DNA of 64,000 bases from Lineus longissimus. Taxonomy: Eukaryota > Nemertea > Pilidiophora > Heteronemertea > Lineidae. The position numbers and the translations under genes were made by a program. Where the stretch lies: positions 12,402,001-12,466,000 of the forward strand of contig NC_088314.1 in NCBI RefSeq assembly GCF_910592395.1, written 5' to 3'. Shown here one piece after another: positions 43,349 to 54,542 of this stretch; the stretch's first letter is position 1, and every line of letters starts with the position of its first letter. A model generated the notes under the pieces. That model was not told the DNA's origin and ran no database searches. It saw nothing but the letters and a program-made list of their open reading frames with translations.

Positions 43349-44229
43349 CTGCAAAACATGATGAGGAGATAACATTTTAATTTTGATCGAATAGGTAAGC
43401 TAGCCAAGTTTTATAAGCCCCCCTTTAGGAGGGGCTCTTAAGATACACGTGTGTGTGGGAGTATATACTGATTTGATGAGAAATAAAGAGAGTAAATATT
43501 GTATATCCTACAAACAATTTTTTTTGGTATTTTTCTGAATTAACTCCGTTGAGTTTACCGATTTCTCCGCGATCTTCCGGTGGTGGTTGCTATCCCATTG
43601 ATTGAAATCAATTTAAATCTTCATGGGAATTCGCTACATCATATGCCTAAGAAATTGGCCAATTATATTAACATTTTTATTAGAGAAATATCCGTCCTAA
43701 ATAATGACAGAAAAGGGTGGTTTATTTCAATTTTGTGTCGACATGATCGAGGTCACGTGACATAAAAACAAAACAATCGCACACACCCGTCCAAAAAAGG
43801 CACAAATACATTTTTCCAGCTTAAAACCACACTGACGACTAAGTTATATTGGTCTTCTGCCAAAATCTGAAGTATCAATATGAATCACAAACTAGAACTA
43901 GCTCTATTTAGCAAAAGTTGCGTGAAAAATTCGGGTGAGCGACGTACATTCTGTACCCTAGTGGCCAATAAATAAACTACTTTCAGCCGTCTGCTCCGGT
44001 CTCGTTAGGGAGTTTTTCCCAAATGTACGCGATGATGACGTGCCCATTAACAGGACGTAACATCTATTTTAAAATGCGTTTCGAAAGTGAATGCATGAAG
44101 ACAACCCATTTACCGTGAATAAGGACAATCACAATGTATTACATTACCAAAACAAAAATGTGTCGGAAGGAACTATAATTACTATGGATGGTCCCATCGC
44201 ACCCCCCCTCCAGCAGTATGACACAGAAG

Positions 44230-44415
44230 GGCTAGTTGACTGTCCACCGGGGGGGTTTGGGGGGAGCTTCCCCCCAACGCACTGGTAAAAACCTATGTCG
44301 ACGGAGGGGGGTTTGGGCGGTGTCCCCCCATTGTAACAGCTGTAGTTGTTCGAGCTTGCACTTAACATATGCTCGTAGGGGGGTTCGGGGGAGCTCCCCC
44401 GACCTAAAGGGGGGC
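44230..44415. repeat. Three G-run/C-run hairpin modules
   Basis: GGGGGGGTTTGGGGGGAGCT then TCCCCCC, GGAGGGGGGTTTGGGCGG then TGTCCCCCC, and GTAGGGGGGTTCGGGGGAGC then TCCCCC follow each other at about 60-90 bp. Each pairs a G-run with a C-run and could also form a G-quadruplex. Confidence 0.65.
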
Positions 44416-45019
44416 TCACTAAGTCCTTGACTTTACATATTAGGGAGCTCTTAAGCGAGCTTTATGGTTAAGGGTCGAATGTGTGTGTGTATACCGTCAA
44501 CGAAAAAAACTTGACCCGGTTGACCGGAACCAGAAAACCTCTGCACCCAGGTGACATTTTTGCACGCGAATCGTATACGCTAACGCACAGCAATTTACCT
44601 GGGGAGAGATTTTCTTTTTCCAAACAATTCAGCAGGACGCTACGATGTTTACGCAGAGAAGCCGCTGTTCGGTTGAAGATTTCGTCAAAACAGGGCCGAA
44701 TCAAAGTGTAACGATACCCTGGGGCGAATCGAAATGCATTAAACAACAAGCTGCATCGCTGCCAGAGATTATTTTTCTCTTTCCGCGACGAGATCGTGCT
44801 TTGAACTGGCAAAATTCCGCAAAAGATTTTCCGTCTGCTAACTTTTCCGTAGTTTCAAGCGCACCAACATGATCGGTCCGGGGCTGCCCGTTTCGACGAC
44901 GATTTCGTCAATATCATGGGGTGTGACAATATGTCAACGGTCTGGTTCCATTAATAATGCAATAATCTTGAAAGTACATTGGTCTCAATGTCTATTTCCC
45001 CGTTTCCATGTCAAAATCC

Positions 45020-45090
45020 TACCGTGAAACCTGAAACCACTCGTCCACAACACTGGCCATTTTAATTTTCCGTAGAAAGCGCATGCGCAC
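45020..45090 (-). promoter_or_regulatory. Candidate NRF1-type promoter and first codons
   Basis: GCGCATGCGC (45,079-45,088) is a perfect NRF1 palindrome. About 20 bases downstream on the minus strand AAAATGG starts MASVVDEWFQVSR, with donor-like GGTAGGA overlapping its last codon. The YY1-like AAAATGGCC overlaps the ATG. It could be an alternative first exon for the same locus or a second gene; downstream exons were not established. Confidence 0.35.
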
Positions 45091-45573
45091 TTAACTCAAA
45101 CGCACGCGCTACCCTCAGGTCTCACAAGCCGGTGCGGAGGCCAGGCCTACCTGCCTCCAAAAATGACGCGACGTCATTTCATGCATACCCCTGTTCCAGC
45201 GGCTGTAGACTTGGCAGTACGTTACTCTCACACAAACCAATACATTTCTGAATAGCATATCTCTTGTATTGTAGAATACATCTGACCAAGTTTGACCAAG
45301 TTTGACCAAGTGATCAGGTGCTAATCTTGAAGTTATAAGGCATAGAGGTGAAATTTTTTCAAATTTGCGTTATACAGGGTGTCTCATGCATTGTGCTACA
45401 TCAGTCTATGCATGACTGTATGTCTAGGCGACGTTGGTCTTTTTGAATTAGAATATAAATCTTAATTACACTTGGGTCTTGGGATCATTATGCTTATCTC
45501 CGGGCAAAAATACCTATCCTTCTCCTGTTGTGTTTAGTTTCCCACATTCTCCCCACTTATTTTCTATACTGCG

Positions 45574-45740
45574 ACAGCGTCTACTGGGTCAACTGCCATG
45601 ATGGCATCATCCTAACTATATCCCCCCTCTCCCACCCACCAACTACTCGCCATCAATCATTGACATTGTGTGCTAGCCAACTGCTTCTTCGGTAAACTGC
45701 CATGATGGCATCATCCTAACTATATAACCCCCCCCCCCCA
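45574..45740. repeat. ~115-bp direct duplication
   Basis: AACTGCCATGATGGCATCAT, then CCTAACTATAT and a C-rich run, occurs twice, at about 45,590 and 45,696. Confidence 0.7.
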
Positions 45741-46340
45741 CCAAGTCTTCTCGCTTACCAGCCCTATTAACGAAGAGCTCCCTATCAAGGCCTGAGCCTT
45801 CCTCATATTATCAAATACAAGGCCAACAACAACTGATAAGGCGCTAGGGCCGAATGATCAAGGAAGTTCATTGATATGATTGGGAATACATTGTGATAAG
45901 AGTGATGAATCGGCCCCGTTTGAAGCATTGTGCTATGTACAGTGTGCAAGTGTCAGTGTGTATCCGCTATCGCATTTATTGTTTGTTGACATTTCAAATC
46001 GCTGGAGTCGATCCTCAATTACACTGTTTATGTACATTGGCAACCTTACCCGATGATATCAGAACGATGTTTATTATTGTCTTGTTTATTCACATTAGTT
46101 CTGCTGTGTGACAAGAGTTATTTGTTGAGAAATCCATGATTTAAAGCCGGACTTTGACATCGTTTCTCAGACCAACCAAGCTGCATTTCGCAGATCGTTT
46201 TTCAACGATCGTCGACGAACAATTTCAAATTAATCACATCCAATTAAACAATCCAAGCCTTCCCTAATGTCATCAACATGCAATAACACAAGCAGCCAAA
46301 TATTATCGCCTATGAAATTGTGAATTTAATGAGAACTTAC

Positions 46341-46376
46341 CTCTGAATTGACAGAACGCGATCTATTCCATAGCAT
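46341..46376 (-). CDS. First coding exon of a small host gene
   Basis: The minus-strand ATG at 46,376 opens MLWNRSRSVNSE and ends in phase 0 at a perfect GTAAGT donor (46,335-46,340). The promoter just upstream has E2F, CCAAT and CRE-like motifs. Joined to the terminal exon 43,202-43,348 the frame stays open for 60 residues. Nothing in these 12 residues identifies the family. Confidence 0.5.
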
Positions 46377-46399
46377 GGTCTCCTTACGTCTGAACTGCG

Positions 46400-46460
46400 C
46401 AGACTCGAGACGTGACGTTCGCTGCATGTGTGATTGGACGTGGGATAACTCGCGCGAAAT
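46400..46460 (-). promoter_or_regulatory. Promoter: E2F, CCAAT and CRE-like motifs
   Basis: On the minus strand TTTCGCGC (46,452-46,459), CCAAT (46,433-46,437) and AACGTCACG (about 46,411-46,419) stand 35-85 bases upstream of the ATG at 46,376. The set is typical of TATA-less, cell-cycle or housekeeping promoters in animals. Confidence 0.5.
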
Positions 46461-46494
46461 TTAAAATGCTCTTCTTGGAGGGTGCTCACTAAAT

Positions 46495-46776
46495 TGTGCC
46501 AGTAACACCACCTGGTGAGAAATTCATGAACTACGCCTATTGATAATGAAAGAGAAAGCTTTGCTCTATAAAATTAGATTTGATTCATGATCCCCAACTG
46601 AGAAATCAGCTGCTGGAAAAGTTTTTGGAAAATTTTGCTCGGTGCCACCTAGTGGCCAAACCGCTCATCCTGCCGGACCCACATTTGGTCTATTCAGGAG
46701 TCCTGAAGGGTCTCAACGCCTCAGAGGGAAAATCTATCGCCTATCCGCCATAGTTTTGAAACGTGCCTGTTTAACG

Positions 46777-46819
<43 letters not shown>

Positions 46820-46877
46820 GGACACTCATTCTACCATTTACTCATATGAATAGCTCAGCTTTTCAGCTGAGCTAAAA
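46495..46877 (+). mobile_element. Helentron-like element with (GACA)n
   Basis: It includes GTGCCACCTAGTGGCCAAAC, GAAACGTGCC and about ten GACA repeats (46,778-46,820). It ends in a hairpin AGCTCAGCTTTTCAGCTGAG followed by CTAAAA. The left end is poorly defined. Confidence 0.6.
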
Positions 46878-48539
46878 AAGGGTGACATAGACGGGGAAAT
46901 GTACACCACCGGATACAGTCTGTGCTTGATCAGGCATTTGTCAGATGATATCCTGAACAAGGCATCTATGGAAGCAAATCCAGGAAGAGACTTAACCTTC
47001 GAAGGGCACACTTATTACTCAGTGAAAAGTCAGTCCTGTGGGCTGTTTTCCAATTCAAAATAAAAGTGTAACCTCTTTAAATAAGTCTCACAGACTGAAC
47101 CATAACAGTAACACTCAACAGCCAACCGTGCCCACATGATGTGAGCCGAGAGCTGGGCTTAAAGATGAGCGAGTGGTGTACTTCATTTTGAAAATTGTCC
47201 ATCGTCTACGACATGTGACAGAACAGGATCTAGTGGACTTAATGATGAGGTCGAACAAATAAGGTGTCCATCAAATGAATCATGAGGGCCTGTTGAGTTA
47301 TACTCTAAGCCTGTCCTATAGGGCTAGGCTATCGTTTTTGTCTTTTTTTACAGCCTACAGCACAGCCATGCACAGCGCAGTATACAGACAGTACAGGATT
47401 GCAAACCAAAAACATGAGCATTGCTGCGTAATGAAACTGCCGTGGATATTCATACTACGATGTCATAATGTGACTTTCAAAATAATTGTTGTCACGGCCA
47501 ATGACCAGACAGGGAGAAAACAAACGTAAATGGGGAGATTTGTTCCAAAATAGCCAAACACAACAACTCAGGACCGTAGCCAAAATGGCCGACGGCGAAT
47601 TCTCCGGTCGCCAGCGCAGTCCATAAACAAGCATCAATTTTACCAACTTTGGGTGCAAGCTTGGTCATCAAAGTTACAGAACTGTTAGAAATACATCTAA
47701 ACAACATATATATATACAGTTAAAAGTGCATAAAAATCCCGATTCAACCTACTTTTTTTTCTCCGCCAGACTCCGGGCCCTACCGGTCGTTATTTAGAGC
47801 GACCGCCACTAGAGTGTTTATAAAGATCTTTCGCCGTTTTAATTGCGCGTTTTAGGCAGATCAATCAATTATTACATGCATGCATTATATATCACCGAAA
47901 TGATAATTGCGTAGGCTATTTGAAACTAAGTTCAGATATTATTTTCGATCTTTGAATTGAATTTAAGCGAGTGATTTTTGACACCCGGTCGTCATATCAG
48001 GACTTGCAAAATTCAGGCAAGATCGCTTGCATCATCGCCACGTTTGAAAACCGAATTTCACAGATTCCACAAATATTTATCCCATACCATATGTATCACC
48101 TCAAAGGTAACTCTCTAGACTATTTGAAACTAAGTTCAGATACTTATTTTCACAAAAATTCGAAGCTATGCAAGTGATTTTCACTGGTAGAGATTGACGG
48201 AAACAAATTTCTCGCTCTAAAATGATATGAGACGAGCACCAACTTTCGCTAATTTGAGCACAAAATTTCCGCAATATTACAAAAAACTATTTATAAGTCT
48301 GAATTATATAGACTCTTTCAGTACCTAAAAAAATTTCAGGTACATGGTCATGTTGACTAAAAGAGTATCAACCGATTGAACATGAGAAATTTCACTCCCC
48401 TTTATTGAAGCAGCAACTACTGCCATTTCTAAACGGTAGCATCTCTTCTATTGATCGGCCAATCAGCGGCACTGCTTGCAACAAAGTTGAGCAACCGCCA
48501 AATTTGAAATCGCCAAAATTCAGTCAATGTGCCTGCACG
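46878..48539. other. No gene seen
   Basis: No supported coding frame or clear repeat. AAAATGGCCGACGGCG near 47,583 is a YY1-like motif overlapping an ATG, but the frame closes after 13 codons without a donor. It is probably part of an intergenic or intronic stretch. Confidence 0.35.
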
Positions 48540-48663
48540 AACGGTTCTCCTCGAAATTGACGGAAACCGATTTCAAGCACGTCGCCCTGGTGACCATATT
48601 GAGAATCAGAACGAGCCGGTTTTCGAAAGGTACCTTCCTCTAGTCACCCCCAACGTACATACC
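48540..48663 (+). repeat. Tandem-type unit (CTCCTCGAAATTGACGG family)
   Basis: One unit of the family described at 39,990-40,395, again ending at AACAAGAGGCCC. Confidence 0.65.
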
Positions 48664-49636
48664 AACAAGAGGCCCAAGGGCCTGGCGCTCAGCTGGATGA
48701 CCTAATAACACAGGACTGAGGGTGTAAAGTAGTAAATATCGGCTTTATACTACTGTTTGAAGGTCAAGAGAACACGTTATACCACTAAAATTTCCAATGC
48801 AGAGCTGCCAGCTGGATGAAATATGATTGAACTAATCATCCATGGTAATGGTATGCAAATATTACAGGAGGCAATGGAAGATATCCCTAGTTCAGTATGT
48901 TGTTTCGGTAGCTTTACAGACAAGAAGTGTCAGAGAGGATGTGACATCTCCATGGACAACTGTAGTATGTCCAGGCTGGGCTGTACAGCTATGGGCGGTT
49001 ATATCCGCAATAAATGGAGGTTGCAAGTTTTATATGGACGTTAACAATTTGATAAGGAGGTTGCAAATTTGGGTGGTTAAATTAAAGACATTAGAATTTA
49101 TGACATTAACAAATTTAAGACGTTAGTAATTATAGACATGGCGATTTACGGAGGTTGTGAATTAGGGTCGTATTGTTTAACAGACGTGGTTTTATACAGA
49201 CGTTGTTTAATACAGACGTTGTGTTATACAGTTGTATGTTTAACAGCCGTTGGGCGGCGCTGGTGTCGCTCGTGTCGGAAATGAAGGGAGTAGTTCGGTT
49301 GCGTTAGATTTCTGCCATTAATGACCTCCACGCAGCAGTATCTGTCGCCAAGTTAATTAACAACATATCTTGCTGAGTATACAATAGGTGGAAGTGCTCG
49401 CCAGGTTTTTCTTACACACGGCAAAGATCCGTGTCTTTGCCATACTCAGCAAGATATGTTGTTAATTAATTTGGCGACAGATGCTGCTCCGTAAAGGTCA
49501 TTAATGGCAGAAATCTAGCGCTTACCGAACTACTTTCTTCATTTCCGACACAAGCGACACGAGCGCCACCCAACGGCTGTTAAACATGGGACTAACACCA
49601 CTGTCTTTTTTTTTAATAAGGTAGAGATTACAGGAG
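48664..49636 (+). mobile_element. GAGGCCCAAGGGCC-family element with foldback insertion
   Basis: From AACAAGAGGCCCAAGGGCC to about 48,990 it parallels 52,884-52,983 joined to 63,643-63,870. At about 48,990-49,587 unrelated sequence (mostly the foldback) replaces about 90 bases of the other copy. Homology resumes at GGGACTAACACCACTGTC. At 48,761-48,764 it carries the unoccupied AGGT site where the LTR retrotransposon sits in the other copy. Confidence 0.7.
49236..49587. mobile_element. Foldback element, ~145-bp arms
   Basis: The left arm (49,236-49,380, starting ATGTTTAACAGCCGTTGGG) and right arm (49,442-49,587, ending CAACGGCTGTTAAACAT) are inverted copies of each other along their whole length, with a 61-bp loop. 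No coding capacity. Such long perfect stems are typical of foldback MITEs. Confidence 0.8.
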
Positions 49637-50965
49637 TCAGAACTTCTCTACAAAGACTGCATTGGTAAAGGTCCAGAGTGATATCTTGATGAAAATGGAC
49701 AAACAAGAAGTGTGCCTGTTAGTCCTACTAGACTTAAGTGCGGCATTTGACACTGTCAATGTGACAAATCTTCTAACCATAATGAAAGAGGATTTCGGTA
49801 TCTCTGGAACAGTTCTAAAGTGGTTGGAGTCCTACCTCGTAGGAAGAGGCCAACAAATTGTCCTGGGCGACTGCCATTCAAAGCGCTTCAATCTGAACTG
49901 TGGTGTCCCACAGGGAAGCTGTCTGGGCCCAGTCCTTTTTCTGTTTTACCTGTCCCGTCTGTACCATCTGTTGGCTCTACATGCCCCTCGGTTTCTTGGT
50001 AACTCTGACGATAACCAGCTGTTCATGTCATTCAGACCAGTCACAGTCGAAAATGTGCAGGGGGCCGTGGAGACAGTGGTTCGGTGCATACGCGATGCGC
50101 GCGCATGGTTTATTGACAACCATCTCTGCATAAATGACACTAAGACAGAATGCATGTTGATTGGCTCCAGGCAGCAGCTTGGGAAGGTGAGCATTGACGG
50201 AGTCAGGGTGGGGAACTCGACAGTCAGCACCAGTACGTCAGTCAGAAATCTGGGTGTCTTTTTTGACGAACATATGTCGATGGAAACTCATGTCAGTAAA
50301 GTCTGCTCTAGAGCTTTCTTTGACCTCGACAAGATTCGTCAGATTCGCACCACCAACACCATGGTGCATGCGTTTGTTACATCTTACCTGGACTACTGCA
50401 ATGCTCTCCTCTACGGCATCACGGAACAGCAGTATGGCAGGTTGCAGCGTGTTCTAAATGCTGCAGACAGGGTTACATGCTTGATTCCCAAGTTTGACTG
50501 TATCAGTCCGGTTCTGATGCGGCTCCATTGGCTGCCTGTCAAGGCAAGGGTTGGGTTTAAGATACTCTTGCTCACCTACAAGGCAGTCCATGGAGCGGCA
50601 CCGGCTTACCTGACTGATATGGTACAACGCCGACGTGGGTCAGCCTATTCCCTCAGATGCCGCTTTCCTTCTACAGGAGCCACGCACCAAGTGCATACGT
50701 TTTGGTGACAGATCCTTCTACAAGACAGATCCTTCCACAAGGAGTGGCGGCGCCACTCCTATGGAATGGGCTGCCCACACACATTAGACTTGCGGAGTCA
50801 AAGGCAGATTTTAGAACAATGCTAAAAGCACACCTTTTTCGAGTGTATTTCAAAGTCGCCTGAGAGTTGGTGAAATTTTTCACCAAATTTGGGCGCTCGT
50901 TTTTCATGACATTGTGCTCTACTGCGAATCCCTAGTGAGTCGATCGGGAACCCATCTATTTTTTT
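49637..50965 (+). mobile_element. 5'-truncated CR1/L2-type LINE
   Basis: It inserted into the repeat right after GATTACAGGAGTCA, a border shown by the undisturbed copy at 63,978-63,993. Only the RT and C-terminal part plus a short 3' UTR remain. The 3' end is placed near a T-run at 50,958-50,966. Confidence 0.7.
49641..50863 (+). pseudogene. LINE reverse transcriptase
   Basis: The frame enters at FSTKTALVKVQSDILMKMD and reads LLVLLDLSAAFDTVN, CGVPQGSCLGPVLF, SYLDYCNALLYG and LHWLPVKARVGFKILL. The catalytic box is NSDDNQLF: the usual Y-A of YADD is N-S, which would weaken activity, though both aspartates remain. A frameshift near 50,690 moves the end to the frame finishing TMLKAHLFRVYFKVA at 50,863. 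There is no endonuclease. It belongs to a different subfamily from the LINE at 19.4 kb. Confidence 0.85.
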
Positions 50966-51027
50966 TTAGTACCAGCGATGACGTCATTTCTGGTGATTCC
51001 CTACGTTGTCCAATGAGCGCTTTTTAA

Positions 51028-51737
51028 CCCTTTCGCTGCGCCGCTCAAAATTATTTCAATATTGATTCCTTGCTGCCCCCAAAATACTGTAAAAGCCAAT
51101 TTTAACATAGGTAACTTTGAGGCCAATATACAGCCTGAAGGAGAAGAGATAGAGCTTTGGACTATTGGAAAAGGTTGTTGGGGACAGCATGGACTTTCAA
51201 ATTATGCATTTGTCAATCACCTGAAATTATGTTAATTAACTAAATAACGCTAATTAGTATTAATCAACGAGGAGAAAAACACCATTTTTCATCTTGACCC
51301 AGGCTATCACTATCATCCCCCTCGGACCCTGAATCATGCACACTTTCAATCCCCATGCACGCTGTGTACATCGGCATTATGTTCAGAATCATAATCACTA
51401 AACAGACTCGTCTTCTAACGCCTCGAATTCACTATTTCATCAATTATTGATTCTGCAGTTCGTCGAACACGTGACTGAGGCATTTAAATTTGTTTACAAA
51501 ACTTTGGACTCAAAATATCGCCTAAACTTTGAATAAAAACACCGAAGTTTTCACCTAGAAATCGGAAGTTCTAGCGGTAAACAACATGGCAGGACACCTA
51601 ACGACAAGTTCCTGTACTAATTTGCTATTGAAAACATCGTCTGATTCAGGTCTCTCCCAAGTCGCAGTTCTGCGTACATCCGCACAGATCGGAAATTTTT
51701 TTTGGTCGCAAAAATGCGTACATCCGCAGCGAAAGGG
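51028..51737. mobile_element. piggyBac-like MITE with perfect 13-bp TIRs
   Basis: TTAA (51,024-51,027) is followed by CCCTTTCGCTGCG, and CGCAGCGAAAGGG precedes TTAA (51,738-51,741). The 13-bp terminal repeats are identical, and TTAA is the piggyBac target. The 710-bp interior has no coding frame. Confidence 0.75.
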
Positions 51738-52390
51738 TTAAAGTGTGCCATTTGGCATACATTAGCATGCAATGTATTTTATCAGCGCTGCCAATTGCCG
51801 AACAGAATGCCGTAGCTCCGTCAATTTTGAATCAATTTTTATGGGAGTAACATTATTGTGTTGCTTGGAATGTCTACTTTTTACTCATGTAACAATCGTA
51901 GTACTAAAAAAAAATCCAAACAGAATCAAGCCGATTCACTGCACATACTGCGGGAATTCTCCACTTCAAAATAATTCGCGAACAGAGCGTGCACTTCTAA
52001 TATCTTTTTCACAGAATTGTTGCCAATTTTTCAAGAACTAATTTCTGAAAGTAGTCCCTTACGACCTTATGACTACCCACTGAAAGGAACTAGTGCAAAA
52101 TCAATCTTTCATCTTTAGACTGGTCACACTCACAGTGGGTATGTTGAAATATAGCCTGGTTCCTTGGCCAATTCCATGAGCAGAATACAACTGCGCAACT
52201 ATACGTCATAGCCCGGGCTTTTGAATCGTCAAAAATTCAGTTAAATGTGCCTGTAGCGTCAACTGGCGGTGAAAACTAAACTAATTCCATTTCAAGTAAA
52301 AATGAAAATTATCAAAAAATATTCGGCCAGATGCGAAAACAATATTTCCTCTGTGGACCGAGGTATAAAGGAATGAAGTTAAACTTCCCG
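51738..52390. other. No gene seen
   Basis: An 89-codon open frame at 51,772-52,041 lacks family features and is judged chance. The rest is AT-rich. Confidence 0.4.
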
Positions 52391-52594
52391 ATGACCTCAT
52401 TCGCTTAATGTAGGTCGGATCGCGCTGATTTTTGGTTTCTGAGTTCATCTTGGGTTACGCTTAATTAAGCAGCGTCAACGAAGTGCCTAGGCCTTGCGGT
52501 TACAAAATGCCCAAAAGTGACACGGAAGGAAGGACAGACACCATTCCCTTAGTAATATTACGAGCTTTGCTGACTTTGTCAGCTGAGCTAAAAA
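52391..52594 (+). mobile_element. Helentron-like element 3' end
   Basis: GTAGGTCGGATCGCGCTGAT and TTTTTGGTTTCTGA lead to a hairpin AGCTTTGCTGACTTTGTCAG then CTGAGCTAAAA. A parallel 3' end lies at 34,180-34,377. Confidence 0.55.
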
Positions 52595-52883
52595 TGAATT
52601 TGATCGGACGAACGGTTCTCCTCGAAATTGACGGAAACCGATTTCAAGCACGCCGCCCTAGTGGCCATATTGATAATCGGAACAAGCCCGTTTTCGAAAG
52701 GAACCTCGCTCTAGTCACCCTCAACGTACATACAAAAAATTAATTTCATCTGACGAACGGTTCTCCTCGAAATTGACGGAAACCAATTTCAAACATGCCG
52801 CCCTGGTGGCCATATTGATGATAATCGGAACAAGCCCGTTTTCGTAAGGAACCTTCCTCTAGTCACCCCCAATGCACATACCA
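52595..52883 (+). repeat. Two ~145-bp tandem units
   Basis: Two copies of the CTCCTCGAAATTGACGG / CCCTRGTGGCCATATTGA unit, ending at AACAAGAGGCCC as at the two other sites. Confidence 0.7.
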
Positions 52884-52983
52884 ACAAGAGGCCCAAGGGC
52901 CTGGCGCTCAGCTGGATGACCTAATAACATAGGACTGAGGGTGTAAAGTAGTAAATTTCAGCTTTATACTACTGTTTGAAGGT
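52884..52983 (+). mobile_element. GAGGCCC-family element, left part, split by the LTR element
   Basis: It reads AACAAGAGGCCCAAGGGCC and on to TACTGTTTGAAGGT. The rest of this copy continues at 63,643, on the far side of the retrotransposon. Confidence 0.75.
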
Positions 52984-54461
52984 TGAAACGGTCACCAAAA
53001 TTACCTTCTCATTTTCGTAACCTTTTATGTAAACCTAGTTCCAGGCACAACGGTTTATTTCGTTTATTTTCGGACAAATTGTCAACAACTCTTTCTATCA
53101 ATTTCCTGGATGCGTCGCCATTTTATCGGTCATGTGACCTGGACGGCGGCCATCACTGTTTACAATTTTCTCGTATTTTTATTGGTTCTTCCTATCACGT
53201 GAGTGGCTGAGGAATGCCGAATGACCTCCTTTCCTACAGCACCGCTAAAGTTAAAATTTCATTGTTACCTCTCTAACGAAAACTTCTGTTATCTTGCAAA
53301 TTTGGAATTTATCTCGATTAATCGTAAGCTTATTTAATCACTCCTTAGCATGTGCCTCGAACTACGGTGTTTTAAGTTATATTCAGTGCGATCTCTGCCA
53401 GGAAACGAAGGCTTTTGTATCGGGTTGCTTGGTGATCTTTTCATATTTTAATTGGGGGTGTCTTTGTGTGCGCAGTGCATTGTGGATCGGAATGTCAGTT
53501 GAATTATCATGTGGTCACGTGGACTTCGGGTATTTAATGGGATAGCGTGGGTTTCCGAGCAGACCGGCTCAGATGCGATTAGACGCAGACGATTTTCTCC
53601 TCTTGCTAAGAGTCGAGCATTGGTACGTTTTTTTTATCTCCTCCTTTCTTCAGGAGTTGAGGGTACCCTTTTTATTCCTCTGTCTGTGGAGAGGCCAGTG
53701 ACTTGCTCAAGTCTCTGACTTATATAAATTCTTTTTTTTCTGCATACCCCTCGTGCTGCTGGTGGATCACTGGGGCCTTGCGGTCACTGCAGACCATTTC
53801 GAAATCGCTAGACCTCCCGATATGCGTGTTGAGCTCGCGTAATTTTCTTTGGACCAGTTTTTTTGCTTCTGGCGAGCTCACCAGGTTGGACTGGTAAACG
53901 GGCCCAGAATCTCTTGTATCGGGTAACTTCAATTGCGGGAATCTTTCTGTTTTGCTGGGGCAAAACTTGTATACACCTGGAATTGAGGTGTTGGTTGATT
54001 CTTCTTGGAATAGTTTTATTCCAAGAGGTTTTTTTTTTTAAATACTTTTCCATGCCGGTCTCCTGAGGATTAACCCCTTGCCATTCTGCCTTGATTTGCA
54101 ACAGTTGCTAACTGTTGCCCTGACGACATATGTCTGAAGTTATTGTATGCCACGGATGAGTGGTCTGTCTCCCTGATGTTTTATGAGGGACCATTTATGT
54201 GCGATTGTGTTGAATATTGTGATGTACCTGTATATATTAATGTTGTAACAGGGTGTGGGTGGGGTGAGTATTGAGAATAGATGCCGTATATTTTAACTGT
54301 TGGCCTGGACTTTATTTAATTGGATTACCCGCCTGATGTCAGTGTATATCAGGGGGCGTCATTTTGGCCGAGATAATTTATGACAAGGAGGATCAGTAAG
54401 TTTGGCCAGAGGCTCTGACCTGGAGGTCACCACTGGCACTTTTAGCCCCGAGGTTGTGACA
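52984..54461 (+). repeat. 5' LTR (1478 bp)
   Basis: Begins TGAAACGGTCACC, ends GAGGTTGTGACA. It contains TATATAAA at 53,721-53,728, probably the promoter, which puts the transcript start near 53,750. A TCAGTAAGT splice-donor-like site lies at about 54,394 within the leader. No AATAAA was noticed in the downstream half. Confidence 0.93.
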
Positions 54462-54465
54462 TTTT

Positions 54466-54483
54466 TGGTGACAGCTGTGGGAT
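54466..54483 (+). other. Primer-binding site, tRNA-Leu-like
   Basis: TGGTGACAGCTGTGGGAT starts four bases after the LTR. It begins with the complement of CCA and resembles the tRNA-Leu sites used by many Ty3/gypsy and BEL elements. It lies 60 bases before the gag ATG. Confidence 0.75.
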
Positions 54484-54542
54484 CCAGATATACTTTCTGG
54501 GTCCAGTGATGCGAACCTCCCCTTGATGCCAGTGATACCACG

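Larger units (their letters stand above)
43349..46340. other. Probable intron with repeats
   Basis: This lies between the two candidate exons of the minus-strand gene. It holds the G-rich hairpin series (44,210-44,415), an unassigned open stretch on the minus strand at about 44,468-44,812, a candidate NRF1-type promoter (45,060-45,090) and a tandem duplication (45,574-45,740). No other exon is certain. Confidence 0.4.

Noticed and set aside
46642-46875. 77-codon frame with Thr-Asp-Arg-Gln repeats
   Set aside because: It is the (GACA)n microsatellite inside a Helentron-like element.
47583-47626. Possible first exon MADGEFSGRQRSP
   Set aside because: YY1-like context, but the frame closes after 13 codons with no donor site.
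53294-54066. Several 60-97-codon frames in both LTRs and on both strands
   Set aside because: They are present only because both LTRs are identical; no family features, and they overlap promoter and leader sequence.
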